NCBI GenBank assembly: GCA_020344215.1
Contig: CP070815.1
Location: 4,520,165 to 4,584,164 of the forward strand
Source of the DNA: Gemmatimonadota bacterium
GTDB taxonomy: Bacteria > Gemmatimonadota > Gemmatimonadetes > Palauibacterales > KS3-K002
Reading direction: 5' to 3'
Length of the DNA stretch: 64,000 nt
A model generated the notes under the pieces. That model was not told the origin of the DNA and made no database searches. It saw only the letters and a list, made by a program, of their open reading frames with translations. Within the stretch, counting starts at the first letter, position 1; each line of letters starts with the position of its first letter. The position numbers and the translations under genes are program-made. This document shows positions 53,318-62,398 of this stretch, piece after piece.

Positions 53318-53672
53318 CGAGTGCTGCCGTGATTCTCCAGTAGTTAAGCGGGGTTTACCCCGTTTTGTGGCCCGAGAGCGACCCACAAGATAGAAGGCAT
53401 AGCCGTGTCGCCGCCAGCCGCTCGGCGCGGGGTTGGGCTGGCGCGGCGCAGCCCGGTTTTGTGTGAGATCATGTGCGGCCGAACATCTGGTGGAAACCGG
53501 TGGAAGCTTGTATACTACTCTTCCCTCTCATCACGCCGTAAAAGCGAAACGTAATCTCCTGGTCCGGCGGGGCACGGGCTGTGCGCTATGTGTTGCATAA
53601 GTCTCTGTTCGAGCGTACTTTCCGAAGCCCAAAAGACGACATCGCTAACTTTCCGCTTTGGCGCGACCGGCA
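53318..53672. other. Divergent region between E1 dehydrogenase and kinase genes
   Basis: About 350 bp. It holds a short hairpin (CGGGG-TTTA-CCCCG then TTTT, 53349-53366) and, on the plus strand, TATACT at 53511-53516, a possible kinase -10 without a clear -35. No gene is supported. Confidence 0.4.
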
Positions 53673-55559
53673 ATGGACGGTATCGTCTGCGACAACTGTT
53701 CTACGCCGCTTCCGGTCGGCAGTAAGTACTGCAACGAGTGCGGTACGCCGGTGCCGGGGGAGGGACCGCCACGTCCGCTGAACGGGTTCCCCACCGACCT
53801 CCGCCAGGCGCTGCAGATGGCCACCGCCGGCGAGTACGAGATTCACCACGAGCTTGGCCGTGGCGGGATGGGCTCTGTCTTTCTGGCTCGCGAGATCGGT
53901 CTCGACCGCCTGGTGGCGATCAAGGTTCTGCCGCCCAGCTTGATGTTCGATGAGGGCCTGATCGAACGCTTCAAGCGTGAGGCCCGCATGGTCGCCAAGC
54001 TGCACCATCCGAACATCATCCCGGTCTACCGGGTCCACCACAGCCACAATCTCGCCTTCTACACCATGCACTTCGTCCCCGGCCGCTCACTGAACGAGCT
54101 GCTGGGGCGTAACCGGGTGCTGACGCTGCCTGAGGTTGAGCGGATCATGCTGGAGGCGGCGGCGGGTCTGGGATACGCGCACAAGCGCGGCGTGGTCCAC
54201 CGTGATGTGAAGCCGGCGAATATCCTGATCGACGCCGAGGGGCACGTTCACCTGACCGACTTCGGTATCGCCAAGGCGCTCGTCGGCAGCACGCAGCTCA
54301 CCGAGACGGGTGCTGTGATCGGTACGCCTCAGTACATGGCGCCGGAGCAGTGCGAGGGTAAGATGGTCGACGGGCGAGCGGACCAGTACTCGCTGGCCGC
54401 CGTCGGTTATCACCTGCTCGTCGGGCATCCGCCGTTCCAGTCGGATTCGATGAAGGAGCTGCTCTACCATCATCTCTTCACTCCACCCAGACCGCTGAAC
54501 GCGTTGCGGCCCGAGACGCCGCTGCCGCTCAGGGACACGATCCACAAAGCGCTGTCGAAGGATCCCGCTGATCGCTTCGATTCGATGGAAGACTTCCGGA
54601 TGGCGATCGAGGGGAAGGGCCCGCCGATCTTCGTGCCCTGGATAGACGCGCCCGAGGAGCGGCGGCGGACGCCACCGGCGGCGGTGCCGGTGCCCCACCC
54701 CTACCGGCGCGCCACCGATCCGCCGACGACGCAGCGTCTGGCGGATGCGCCGTGGGTGAACAGCGACTACCGCGAGGAGATCGCGTCCGGTCGCTCATCG
54801 GTCTACCGGCGGATGTTGGCAGGGCTGGCCGTTGCCGCGGTGACCATCGCGACCGTGGCGGTACTCGCGGTGACGCAGGGAGCCGGTAGAGCCGGCGCCT
54901 GGCTGCAGGGGGCCGTGGGAAGCGGGGGCGAAGGCGAGCTGACGCTGGCGGTCAATGACGCCGGCGGTCAGGTGAATCGGACGGTCGCGGCAGAGGGAGG
55001 CGGCGATCCCGCGGCGGCCCCGGCCGAGCTCGAAGCCGTGGCAGACATGGGTTATCTGTCCATCACCGGTGCTCTGCCTGCGCAGGCCGTGCTCGAGGTC
55101 TCCGGTGAGCGGGTCGATATCGAGTTGACCGAGGGCGCGGAGATCGAGCTGCCTCCCGGGACCCACGAGGTGGTCATCTCTGCGGCTGGATTCAACTCGT
55201 TTCGTCGCGAGGTCGTCGTGGAGCCGGGTGTAAAGGTGCCTTTGAGCCCGACGATGCAGCGGACGGTGCCGGCCGAATCTCGTAGCCGGCCCGCCAGCAC
55301 GACGGACACACGGCCCGCGGTCCCTCAGAGCGTGCTGGACGAGCTCGAGGGCAGGATGGAACAAGGCCGGGTACTCAGCAAGGTTGGCCGCTGGTGGGAA
55401 GCCGCCGATGCGTTCAACGAGGTCCAGCGACGTGCCAGGGCCCTTCAGTCCACGTATCGCGACCCTGGTGCCCTTGTCGCGCTTGTCGGAAGGGCTGAGC
55501 AGGAACTGAGCAGAGTGCGGCGAGCGTGCGAGTTGGAGAACCACCCTAACTGCCCATAG
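53673..55559 (+). CDS. Ser/Thr protein kinase with N-terminal zinc ribbon and PEGA-like domain
   Basis: 628 residues. A zinc ribbon opens the protein (Cys6, 9, 20, 23). The kinase follows: Gly loop LGRGGMGSVF at 61-70, Lys84, HRDVKPANIL at 176-185 and DFG at 196-198. A membrane helix near residue 385-405 (LAGLAVAAVTIATVAVLAV) leads to an outside part with a PEGA-like beta domain (about 455-530). The predicted type is a Hanks-type receptor kinase. It leads a plus-strand cluster ending in a second kinase. Confidence 0.9.
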   Translation: MDGIVCDNCSTPLPVGSKYCNECGTPVPGEGPPRPLNGFPTDLRQALQMATAGEYEIHHELGRGGMGSVFLAREIGLDRLVAIKVLPPSLMFDEGLIERFKREARMVAKLHHPNIIPVYRVHHSHNLAFYTMHFVPGRSLNELLGRNRVLTLPEVERIMLEAAAGLGYAHKRGVVHRDVKPANILIDAEGHVHLTDFGIAKALVGSTQLTETGAVIGTPQYMAPEQCEGKMVDGRADQYSLAAVGYHLLVGHPPFQSDSMKELLYHHLFTPPRPLNALRPETPLPLRDTIHKALSKDPADRFDSMEDFRMAIEGKGPPIFVPWIDAPEERRRTPPAAVPVPHPYRRATDPPTTQRLADAPWVNSDYREEIASGRSSVYRRMLAGLAVAAVTIATVAVLAVTQGAGRAGAWLQGAVGSGGEGELTLAVNDAGGQVNRTVAAEGGGDPAAAPAELEAVADMGYLSITGALPAQAVLEVSGERVDIELTEGAEIELPPGTHEVVISAAGFNSFRREVVVEPGVKVPLSPTMQRTVPAESRSRPASTTDTRPAVPQSVLDELEGRMEQGRVLSKVGRWWEAADAFNEVQRRARALQSTYRDPGALVALVGRAEQELSRVRRACELENHPNCP

Positions 55560-55609
55560 ATTGCGCCGAGACGAGAACCACTCTGTGAATCGGTAACCCG
55601 TCGACCGAG

Positions 55610-56671
55610 ATGACGCATCGGTACGCCTGCCTATTCCTGTTAATCAGCCTCGCTTCGCTGGCTACGATGCCGTCGAAGCTTGAGGCCCAAGAGCGCGAGC
55701 CTTATTCGCTCGATCAGATCGTCGAATTGGTGGAGTCGGGCGTCTTCTCCGACACGCGTATCTTGATGCTCGTGCGCGGGAGTTGCCTCGGTTTCAGATT
55801 CGACGACGAGGCAGCGCTACGGCTCAGGAGAGCCGGTGCCACGGAAGGCTTGATCGCGGATCTCGAGGACGTGTGCACTGAGCTGCCCCGGGTCGTTGAC
55901 ACGGTCGTCGTGACCCCGGCTGAGCTCGACGTGCCGGTGGGCGCCAGCCGTATCCTTCGCGCGCAGGCCCTGGCTCCCGACAGCACCCCGATCACCGGGG
56001 TCGTCTTCGAATGGACATCACAGGACACGGCCGTCGCCGAGGTGTCTGGGGGTGGCATGGTGCTGGCCAAAGCGCCGGGCGAGGTCCGCGTCACGGCGAC
56101 GACCCGGGAAGGCCCCGTAGGGTCAGCGCTGGTCCGCGTCGCATCCAGCCTCGTTACCCCTACCGGCGAAGAGGCCGCGCTGGAACGCGAGGCGGCGGCC
56201 GCCGGCGGCAAGAGCGTGGGTACCGCGGCAGCGCTGGGAGTCGCGGTCCCCGGCGGAGGCGAGTTCTACACGGGCAACACGGGGAAGGGCGTGGCCATCC
56301 TGGCCGGCTCGGCCGCCGCGCTCGCCGCGGGCTACTTCATTACGACCGAAGAAGTCCTGTCGGTCTCCTACGATGCAACGGCGCCGGGAAGCTGCGACCC
56401 GTCGGAAGGTACGCCTTGCACCTATTCCGTCACGAGGTTTGAGGAGGTCAAGGAGACGAACAACCTGGTGTACGGCGCCGCTGCCGCCGGTGCGCTGTGG
56501 CTGTACGGGCTGGTCGACGGGATTCGCGCCGCGAAGAACTCGCAGACGCTGCCGGCGGAGGAACAGGACCCGCGGAGCCCGGGAATCTCGCTGGAGATCC
56601 TGCCTGCTGACGGAGTTCGCTACACTGCGCTCGGCGAAGTCGAGCTCACCTTCATACGGATCAGATCGTGA
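55610..56671 (+). CDS. Secreted Ig-like (Big_2) protein with membrane-associated C-terminus
   Basis: 353 residues with a signal peptide (CLFLLISLASLATMPSKLEA). The N-terminal part resembles a short helical domain; residues 100-185 form an Ig-like Big_2 domain (VTPAELDVPVGASRILRAQA through TATTREGPVGSALVRV). The segment PGGGEFYTGNTGKGVAILAG and a later helix suggest a small membrane domain like DUF5683. It overlaps the next gene by 4 bp. The function is unknown; its position suggests a role with the kinase. Confidence 0.7.
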   Translation: MTHRYACLFLLISLASLATMPSKLEAQEREPYSLDQIVELVESGVFSDTRILMLVRGSCLGFRFDDEAALRLRRAGATEGLIADLEDVCTELPRVVDTVVVTPAELDVPVGASRILRAQALAPDSTPITGVVFEWTSQDTAVAEVSGGGMVLAKAPGEVRVTATTREGPVGSALVRVASSLVTPTGEEAALEREAAAAGGKSVGTAAALGVAVPGGGEFYTGNTGKGVAILAGSAAALAAGYFITTEEVLSVSYDATAPGSCDPSEGTPCTYSVTRFEEVKETNNLVYGAAAAGALWLYGLVDGIRAAKNSQTLPAEEQDPRSPGISLEILPADGVRYTALGEVELTFIRIRS

Positions 56672-58956
56672 GATACAAGGTCTGGGTCTTCGGGCTGATC
56701 GCTGTAGCGCTCAGCGGGCTGAGCTGCGAGGAGATCACTACGCAGGAGGGGTCGGGCACGCTGATTGTGGACATCTTCGTCGAGGAGTCGCCGTTCCTCG
56801 CCGCCGGTGACACACTGGTCGGTGACACGGTACAGTTCAAGGTGCGCGTGCGCGACGGCCAAGAGCAAGTTCCAGCCAGCAACTTGCAGTTCACAGCGTT
56901 GCCCGCAGCCGGCGCTGTGGAGATTCTGGACGAGAGCACCGGCGAAGCGACCTTTACGCAGGTAGGCCAGTCGACGGTGACGGTGCTTGTCGGGGAGCCG
57001 GATGTGGGGAGCGCCGTGACTCTCCAGGCTAGTATGACCGTCAACGTGAGCGAGTACGAGGTCGAGCTCGTGCTCGTCTCGACGATTACCGGCGCCGACG
57101 TCGACGCCGTCGACGGGCTGCTGGGAGACATTGTGCAGGTACTGGCGACCGTGACGAAGGGAGGGGAAGAAGTCCCCAACGATGGCCTGACGGTCACGCA
57201 GTCGTCAGACGACCAGGTGGCGAACCCCGCTGCGCCCGGCGCCGATATCGTTTCGTACGATGGCTCCGGCGACGCTACACTCACGGTCACGTTCACCGAG
57301 CCTGCGATCCCCGGTCTGGATCTGCTCACCGCGACTATCGACGTAACCGTCAAGCCGTTCAGCGTGGAGCTGTTTGCCGAGACGCTCGTCCCCGGCTCGG
57401 ACCACCTGGCGAACGGCGATACGCTGGTCACCGACTCGGTCGTGTTCAGGGCTACGGTGGTCAAAGCGGCAGCCGACACGCTCAAGAAGAACACGAGCGA
57501 TGGGACCATCTGGACGTCGTGGAGTGCCGGGTCGATCGTCGAGACGAAGAACGACTCGATGGGCGTGTTCAAGGCGACCGGCCAGGACACGCTGTTCGTC
57601 GTGTTCAGCGATCTCGACCTGCCGGGCCAGCCCTTCAAGCTGCCAGTCGAGGTGACCACCTACACGGCGACGATCGATCTGGAAACGCGCGTCCTAGGCT
57701 CGGACCACCTGGCGAGCGGCGACACCCTGCTCACCGACTCGGTGAGGATCGTCCCGACGGTCACCCGGGCGAAAGATGGGGCGGCGCGGAGCAGCTCGAT
57801 CGCCTACTTGGAGTCCTCGGACTCGAGTGTCGTCAGCCCGCGCGATAGCACTGTCGTCAAGGATGAGGCGATCTTCGCCGCCACCGGCGCGGCGATTCTG
57901 ACGGCCAAGCTGGCCGAGCCGCTGCTGCCGCGTGACAGCCTGCAAGACAACATCGACCTGGAGATCAGCACGTACGTGGTGACGGCCGGAACGGCGAGCA
58001 GCACGACACCGATCATGGGCGACACCGTTGACTACCCCGCGACCGTGACGGACACGCGGGACGGCAGCCAGGTCGCCAGCCCGGTTCTCGACTTCACGTC
58101 CTCCGATCCGACTGTCGTGCGGGTACTGGTACCCGCGTCGGCGGGCAGAGGGCTGGCCCGGGACTTGGGGACCGCCGACGTGACGGTAACGCTGGTGGAC
58201 CCCGACCTGCCGAGGGGAACAGTCTCGGACACCTACGAGACGACGACGATCACGGAGGAGCGGTTCTACGGCATCCCCGATCTGCTGGCCGGCGACTTCG
58301 GCGACACGGTGACCGTGGCGGCGAGCGAGGTGCACAGCTTCACGGCGACCACGGAGGTGAGGTTCTCGAATAATACGTCGGGATTCGTGATCTCAGTGAA
58401 CCCGACGACTCTCCGGTTCGTCGTCGGCGCCGGAGCGAACGCCGGGGCTCTGACGTTCATCAATCTCGAGGACGATCAGGCGAGCCCGCGGGACACGGTG
58501 CAGAGTTACTGGTCGTTCAGCGGCGGACCGACCGTCGATGACGACTTCGAGCCCAACGATGTGTTCCCGCTGCCCGATACCGATAAGGTCAACTTGACCG
58601 GGAAGGTGCCGTTCGAGGTGATTCTCAGCATGGATCCGAATCGGACGGCGCCGTCAGACACCAACTTCTTCTGGATATCGGTACCGGCGCCAATGGACTT
58701 GGTGGTCGACATCACAGCTGAGACGCAGCAGGATGCGGACATCGATTTCTTTGTCTGCGACGGCATCGGTGATCCACCGACCTCTTATGACGACGCTGCG
58801 TGCGCTAGGGACAAGTCGCTCAATGGTTCCGGTCGGGTGGAGGAGCAACTCGACGAGGTCCTCTCGCCACGCAGGCACGTGTTCGGCTTCTATTGCGTAG
58901 GCGGCTGTGATGTGGTTCCGGTGACGTACAAAGTGTGGATCAGGGAGAGTAGCTAG
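56668..58956 (+). CDS. Large secreted Ig-like repeat protein
   Basis: 762 residues. The N-terminal segment (VWVFGLIAVALSGLSCEE) is a signal peptide, possibly of a lipoprotein. Four or five repeats of about 100 residues follow, each with a version of GSDHLASGDTLLTDSV, seen at about residues 45, 245 and 345. The C-terminal 130 residues (about 625-762) resemble a pre-peptidase C-terminal domain (DDDFEPNDVFPLPD) with four Cys. It is probably surface-exposed and adhesive or structural. It shares its message with the gene before it. Confidence 0.75.
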   Translation: MRYKVWVFGLIAVALSGLSCEEITTQEGSGTLIVDIFVEESPFLAAGDTLVGDTVQFKVRVRDGQEQVPASNLQFTALPAAGAVEILDESTGEATFTQVGQSTVTVLVGEPDVGSAVTLQASMTVNVSEYEVELVLVSTITGADVDAVDGLLGDIVQVLATVTKGGEEVPNDGLTVTQSSDDQVANPAAPGADIVSYDGSGDATLTVTFTEPAIPGLDLLTATIDVTVKPFSVELFAETLVPGSDHLANGDTLVTDSVVFRATVVKAAADTLKKNTSDGTIWTSWSAGSIVETKNDSMGVFKATGQDTLFVVFSDLDLPGQPFKLPVEVTTYTATIDLETRVLGSDHLASGDTLLTDSVRIVPTVTRAKDGAARSSSIAYLESSDSSVVSPRDSTVVKDEAIFAATGAAILTAKLAEPLLPRDSLQDNIDLEISTYVVTAGTASSTTPIMGDTVDYPATVTDTRDGSQVASPVLDFTSSDPTVVRVLVPASAGRGLARDLGTADVTVTLVDPDLPRGTVSDTYETTTITEERFYGIPDLLAGDFGDTVTVAASEVHSFTATTEVRFSNNTSGFVISVNPTTLRFVVGAGANAGALTFINLEDDQASPRDTVQSYWSFSGGPTVDDDFEPNDVFPLPDTDKVNLTGKVPFEVILSMDPNRTAPSDTNFFWISVPAPMDLVVDITAETQQDADIDFFVCDGIGDPPTSYDDAACARDKSLNGSGRVEEQLDEVLSPRRHVFGFYCVGGCDVVPVTYKVWIRESS

Positions 58957-58970
58957 GGAGACAGTCCTAA

Positions 58971-59270
58971 GTGGCCAGAAGAGATAAACTGATCGTCTGC
59001 CCCGCCTGCGGGGAGGTCAACGCTTCCGAGAACGTCTCCTGTAGGGTCTGCCTGGCAGATCTTACCGGAGACAAGAAGTCGGCATCCGCCGCCGTCAGCC
59101 AGCTCGCCCACTTGTCGCAGCTCGTGCGGCGCGTCGAGACCACGAACCGGCGGATAAACTTCCTGATCTTCAGCATCTGGCTGATCTTCGCGCTGTTCGT
59201 CGGCTGGGCGGTCGTCGCGGGCATCATAGGCGTCGGTGGGCCGGGCGCGCTGTTGCGCTGGCCTCTTTAG
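58971..59270 (+). CDS. Zinc-ribbon protein with a C-terminal membrane helix
   Basis: 99 residues. CPACGEVNASENVSCRVC near the start is a zinc ribbon, and a hydrophobic helix (FLIFSIWLIFALFVGWAVVAG) lies near the C-terminus. No other motif is visible. It is placed between the repeat protein and the second kinase, with a terminator following, so it is the last gene of the cluster's first transcript. The kinase at 53,673 also starts with a zinc ribbon. Confidence 0.75.
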   Translation: MARRDKLIVCPACGEVNASENVSCRVCLADLTGDKKSASAAVSQLAHLSQLVRRVETTNRRINFLIFSIWLIFALFVGWAVVAGIIGVGGPGALLRWPL

Positions 59271-59289
59271 GCTGAACGAGCATCGAGGG

Positions 59290-59325
59290 AGGGGTGGTCC
59301 GGGTTGGCCGGTCCACCCCTTTTTT
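59290..59325 (+). terminator. Rho-independent terminator
   Basis: AGGGGTGG at 59290-59297 pairs with CCACCCCT at 59313-59320, followed directly by TTTTT. It ends the transcript of the kinase/Ig-like cluster just before the second kinase. Confidence 0.8.
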
Positions 59326-59451
59326 CATCGTTCTGATCTCCTGTCGTGGAGCGGCTCTTGCGGGCAGGCAGGTCCGGGCTCGGCTGTCGCGCTGCTCGTT
59401 GGTGAGCTAGATTGCAATCTGCGTGCGTGCAGCGGTCGTAGGGAGGCGGCG

Positions 59452-60591
59452 ATGGCCCCGCAGGATCTCCTACTGGCACATAGCGGAGTTGCCAAGGACC
59501 AGGTGGCCCTCGACGTCGAGCAGGCGACGGGCGGCGATGTGGTGGTGGAGCGGGTGCTCGGCGTGGGTCGCATGGCACGGGTGTACGTAGCGGAGCAGCT
59601 CAGCCTGGACCGCAGGGTCGCCGTCAAAGTGCTGCTGCCGCGCCGCGGTCGGGACCGGCGGACACTCACCCGGTTCCGGCGTGAAGCCCGGGCGATGGCA
59701 GGCTGTTCCCACCCAGGAATCGTCAGCGTATTCAGCGTAGGTGAGACGGCGCGCGGCCTCCCGTTCTTCGTGATGGAGTACGTCGAGGGCGAGACGCTGG
59801 AGGGGCGGCTGCGCCGTAGAGGGAAGCTGCCGCTACAGGAGGTGAGGCGCATCGTGACGGCGGTAGCGGATGCGCTGACCTATGCCCACGGGCACGGGCT
59901 CGTTCACCGTGACGTGAAGCCCGGCAACGTGCTGCTCGAGCGTGGCAGCGGCCGGGTCCTGCTGACCGATTTCGGGCTGGCGAAGCCGGTGAAAAGCGTC
60001 ACGCGCGTCACCACGCTCACCGGCACCGGCGAGCTCATGGGGACGCCCGAGTACCTGAGCCCGGAGCAGGCGGAGCGGGGCGAGGTCGATGCGCGGAGCG
60101 ACCAGTACTCGCTTGCGGTGATGGCCTACGAGATGCTGGCGGGTCGGCTGCCGTTCCTCGGGCCCGAGCCCCAGGACTACGTTCGGCAGCACGTGGAAGA
60201 CACGCCACCCTGGCTGCCGCGGATCGAGCCGACGATTCCACTCGCCGTCTCCAAGGCGGTGGACCGAGGTCTAATGAAAGAGCCGGGCGCTCGTTATGGT
60301 AGTGCCGAGGCGTTCGGTCAGGCGCTGAGTGCGGCGGCGGAGGCGACCGCTGCCGCCGAGGCGATGCCGCAGCGGGCGTGGTGGGGCTACGAGCGCCAGC
60401 TCGTGCAGGCCACGGCGATCTACGCCGGCGCTGCGTGGGGAGTGCTCGAGGCTCTGACCTGGGTGCTCGAGACCTTCGACCTGCCGATGGAGTTCCGGCA
60501 ACCCGCCCTGTTGCTGGTGGTCGGCGGTCTGCCGTTGACGCTCGCCTTGCTCTGCTACGCACGCAATCGACCGCAGCCGGTGGAAGCGTAG
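59452..60591 (+). CDS. Ser/Thr protein kinase with C-terminal membrane helices
   Basis: 379 residues. The Gly loop is LGVGRMARVY, in which the third Gly is Ala. Lys59 is in VAVKVL, and HRDVKPGNVL and DFG follow. Two hydrophobic helices at the C-terminus (AIYAGAAWGVLEALTWVLETF and LLLVVGGLPLTLALLCYA) resemble those of Gemmatimonadota kinases. There is no outside sensor domain. GGGAGG before the ATG at 59452 supports the start. It is separated from the first cluster transcript by a terminator. Confidence 0.88.
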   Translation: MAPQDLLLAHSGVAKDQVALDVEQATGGDVVVERVLGVGRMARVYVAEQLSLDRRVAVKVLLPRRGRDRRTLTRFRREARAMAGCSHPGIVSVFSVGETARGLPFFVMEYVEGETLEGRLRRRGKLPLQEVRRIVTAVADALTYAHGHGLVHRDVKPGNVLLERGSGRVLLTDFGLAKPVKSVTRVTTLTGTGELMGTPEYLSPEQAERGEVDARSDQYSLAVMAYEMLAGRLPFLGPEPQDYVRQHVEDTPPWLPRIEPTIPLAVSKAVDRGLMKEPGARYGSAEAFGQALSAAAEATAAAEAMPQRAWWGYERQLVQATAIYAGAAWGVLEALTWVLETFDLPMEFRQPALLLVVGGLPLTLALLCYARNRPQPVEA

Positions 60592-60790
60592 GCGGCGAAC
60601 ACGTCTGTCGTCGAGCCAAGCCGTCAGTACGATTACGCAGGCCGACAGACTCGGCGCCAGCCGGCGGGGGAGCGACCTCGGCCAGCGGTTGGCCAGCGAC
60701 TGCGGTCGTAACGTCGGTGCCGGCGCGCGGTGCGCTGGTGATTGAGCTTGGCCGGGGGCTGGAATAGATTTGGGCTTCCGGGTCTGTTCT

Positions 60791-60863
60791 GGGGCGGTAG
60801 CTCAGTTGGGAGAGCGCCTGCCTTGCACGCAGGAGGTCGTGGGTTCGAATCCCATCCGCTCCA
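60791..60863 (+). tRNA. tRNA-Ala (anticodon TGC)
   Basis: A complete cloverleaf: acceptor GGGGCGG with CCGCTCC, D arm GCTC/GAGC, anticodon stem CCTGC/GCAGG with loop CTTGCAC (anticodon TGC), T arm GTGGG/CCCAT with TTCGAAT. The discriminator base is A. CCA is not encoded; CTT follows. Confidence 0.96.
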
Positions 60864-60872
60864 CTTTCCAGT

Positions 60873-61139
60873 CTGCCCGCCACTGAGAATCCTCGCAGCT
60901 CGCTCCTCAAGTTGCCGCGCCTCCGCTTCACGATTGAGGTCACGCAGCAGGTCCGCCAGCTCGAGCAGAGAGTCGGCCACAGTCGGGTGCTCGGGGCCGA
61001 GTGAGGCTTCCCGACCGGCGACCCTTTCACGGAGCCGCTCCTCCGTCGTCGTACGAAACTCCAAATCGCGGAGCAGTTTGGCCAAGGCGTGCAGTGTGGC
61101 GGCTACAGCCCGGTTTAGGCGGGACAGCCAACCGACCAT
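60873..61139 (-). pseudogene. TPR-like fragment next to tRNA-Ala
   Basis: From an ATG at 61139 a frame gives about 90 residues ending near RAARILSGGQTGK before running into the tRNA on the other strand. LGPEHPTVADSLLELADLL and REAEARQLEERA look like a kinesin-light-chain type TPR half-repeat. The frame continues through the tRNA as an artefact, so this is most likely the remnant of a longer TPR gene. Confidence 0.45.
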
Positions 61140-61627
61140 GCTTTCCTACTTGCCGGTGACGCTGGCTCCGCCAAAAGGTAAGGCTGCTAGACGACGCGGC
61201 CAACGCGGTGAACCGGTCGCACAGAGACTCGACTGCTCGGCCGTGCCACTACTGTGCCGAAACTCAGCGGGAAGAACCGAGAAAGACCGATCGAAAAAGG
61301 CTGGCTGTCGCGCCGTTTAGTTCTTGCTGTAGATGTGGGTTGTGCCCATGAGTGTCTCTGAGTGACAGGCCCCGGCGGGAATCATAATCCAAACTGCAAC
61401 AGAGACTATAGGGTACTATCAAGACAACAGGCGGTCTTCCACCCCCTCTATAGTCCCTCTTGATCCCTCCGAGTCTCAGTAGTCTGGGCACACATTTGGG
61501 CACACGCGTCGAAGGGACCGGGCATCACCATGACGGGCTTTGTTCGTTGGCGCGTTTTCGCGTACCTGCACTGTGCGGTCCGAATTCCCATCGGACCTTC
61601 GCGGAAGATGTTGCCTATCGGCAGCAC
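61140..61627. other. Region without a supported gene
   Basis: About 490 bp of less GC-rich sequence between the tRNA-linked TPR fragment and the LytTR gene. A minus frame at 61264-61503 has no family character. Position next to a tRNA 3' end and lower GC hint at past insertion, but no integrase or repeat was found. Confidence 0.35.
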
Positions 61628-62389
61628 TTAGCCGCCCAACGTTCCGGGAAGCCGGTCTCTGTACCGCCGGCTCAGCCGCAACTCGGTTCCGTTCTTCATG
61701 ATCACTAGCCAGTCGCCGTGAGACCATTCCTGAAGCTCCCGCACCGACTCCAAATTGACTACGGTGGAGCGGTGTATGCGAGCGAACCGGTCGCCGTCGA
61801 GGCGCTCCGCAATGTCTTTCAGTGTACCTCGAACCAGATGCGTCTCATCGCCCACGTGCAGCGTCACATAGTTGCCGGCTGCCTCGATCCAGTCGATCTG
61901 ATCCGTGCGTGCGAACCAGAGCCGGCCGCGACTCCGAACCAGAAAGCGTTGCAGGGGGCCCTGCCGCGCCCGCAACTCGGCCGCTGTCTCACGCGCTCGT
62001 TCACCTTGCTTCTCGTCCGCGACCTTTAGCGCCTCGGCTGCCCGTCGCATGGCCGTCTCGAAACGTTCACGGTCCAACGGCTTGAGCAGGTAGTCGAGTG
62101 CGTGGACCTGGAAGGCGCGGACGGCGTAGGCATCGTAAGCGGTTACGAAGATGATTCGAGGGAGGTGATCGAGGTCGAGTGCCTCGAGCACCTCAAAGCC
62201 ATCGAGCTCGGGCATCTGAACATCGAGAAACACCAGATCCGGCTTCTGCTCCTCGATCACCTTCACGGCCTCGAGCCCCTCTCCCGCCTCCCCTACAATC
62301 TCAACGCGAGTGTCGTCTTCCAGAAAAGTCCGCAGCTTGAAGCGTGCAGGTGGCTCGTCGTCCACAATTACAACGCGAATCCTATCCAT
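61628..62389 (-). CDS. LytTR-family response regulator
   Basis: 253 residues. The receiver domain has VVIVDDEPPARFKL, the phosphorylated Asp in DLVFLDVQMPELDG and Lys in the LKPLDRERF loop. The LytTR DNA-binding domain follows (WIEAAGNYVTLHVGDETHLV and FARIHRSTVVNLESVREL). It is the output of the histidine kinase encoded 9 bp upstream. Such pairs often control envelope or peptide-response genes. Confidence 0.93.
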   Translation of the reverse strand: MDRIRVVIVDDEPPARFKLRTFLEDDTRVEIVGEAGEGLEAVKVIEEQKPDLVFLDVQMPELDGFEVLEALDLDHLPRIIFVTAYDAYAVRAFQVHALDYLLKPLDRERFETAMRRAAEALKVADEKQGERARETAAELRARQGPLQRFLVRSRGRLWFARTDQIDWIEAAGNYVTLHVGDETHLVRGTLKDIAERLDGDRFARIHRSTVVNLESVRELQEWSHGDWLVIMKNGTELRLSRRYRDRLPGTLGG

Positions 62390-62398
62390 CGACTCGAT

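Noticed and set aside
53349..53366. CGGGG-TTTA-CCCCG-TTTT hairpin
   Set aside because: No plus-strand gene ends before it and it lies in a divergent region, so I do not call it a terminator.
60633..60866. Protein-like minus-strand frame through the tRNA (GWDSNPRPPACKAGALP)
   Set aside because: This is the well-known false translation of a tRNA-Ala gene on the opposite strand.
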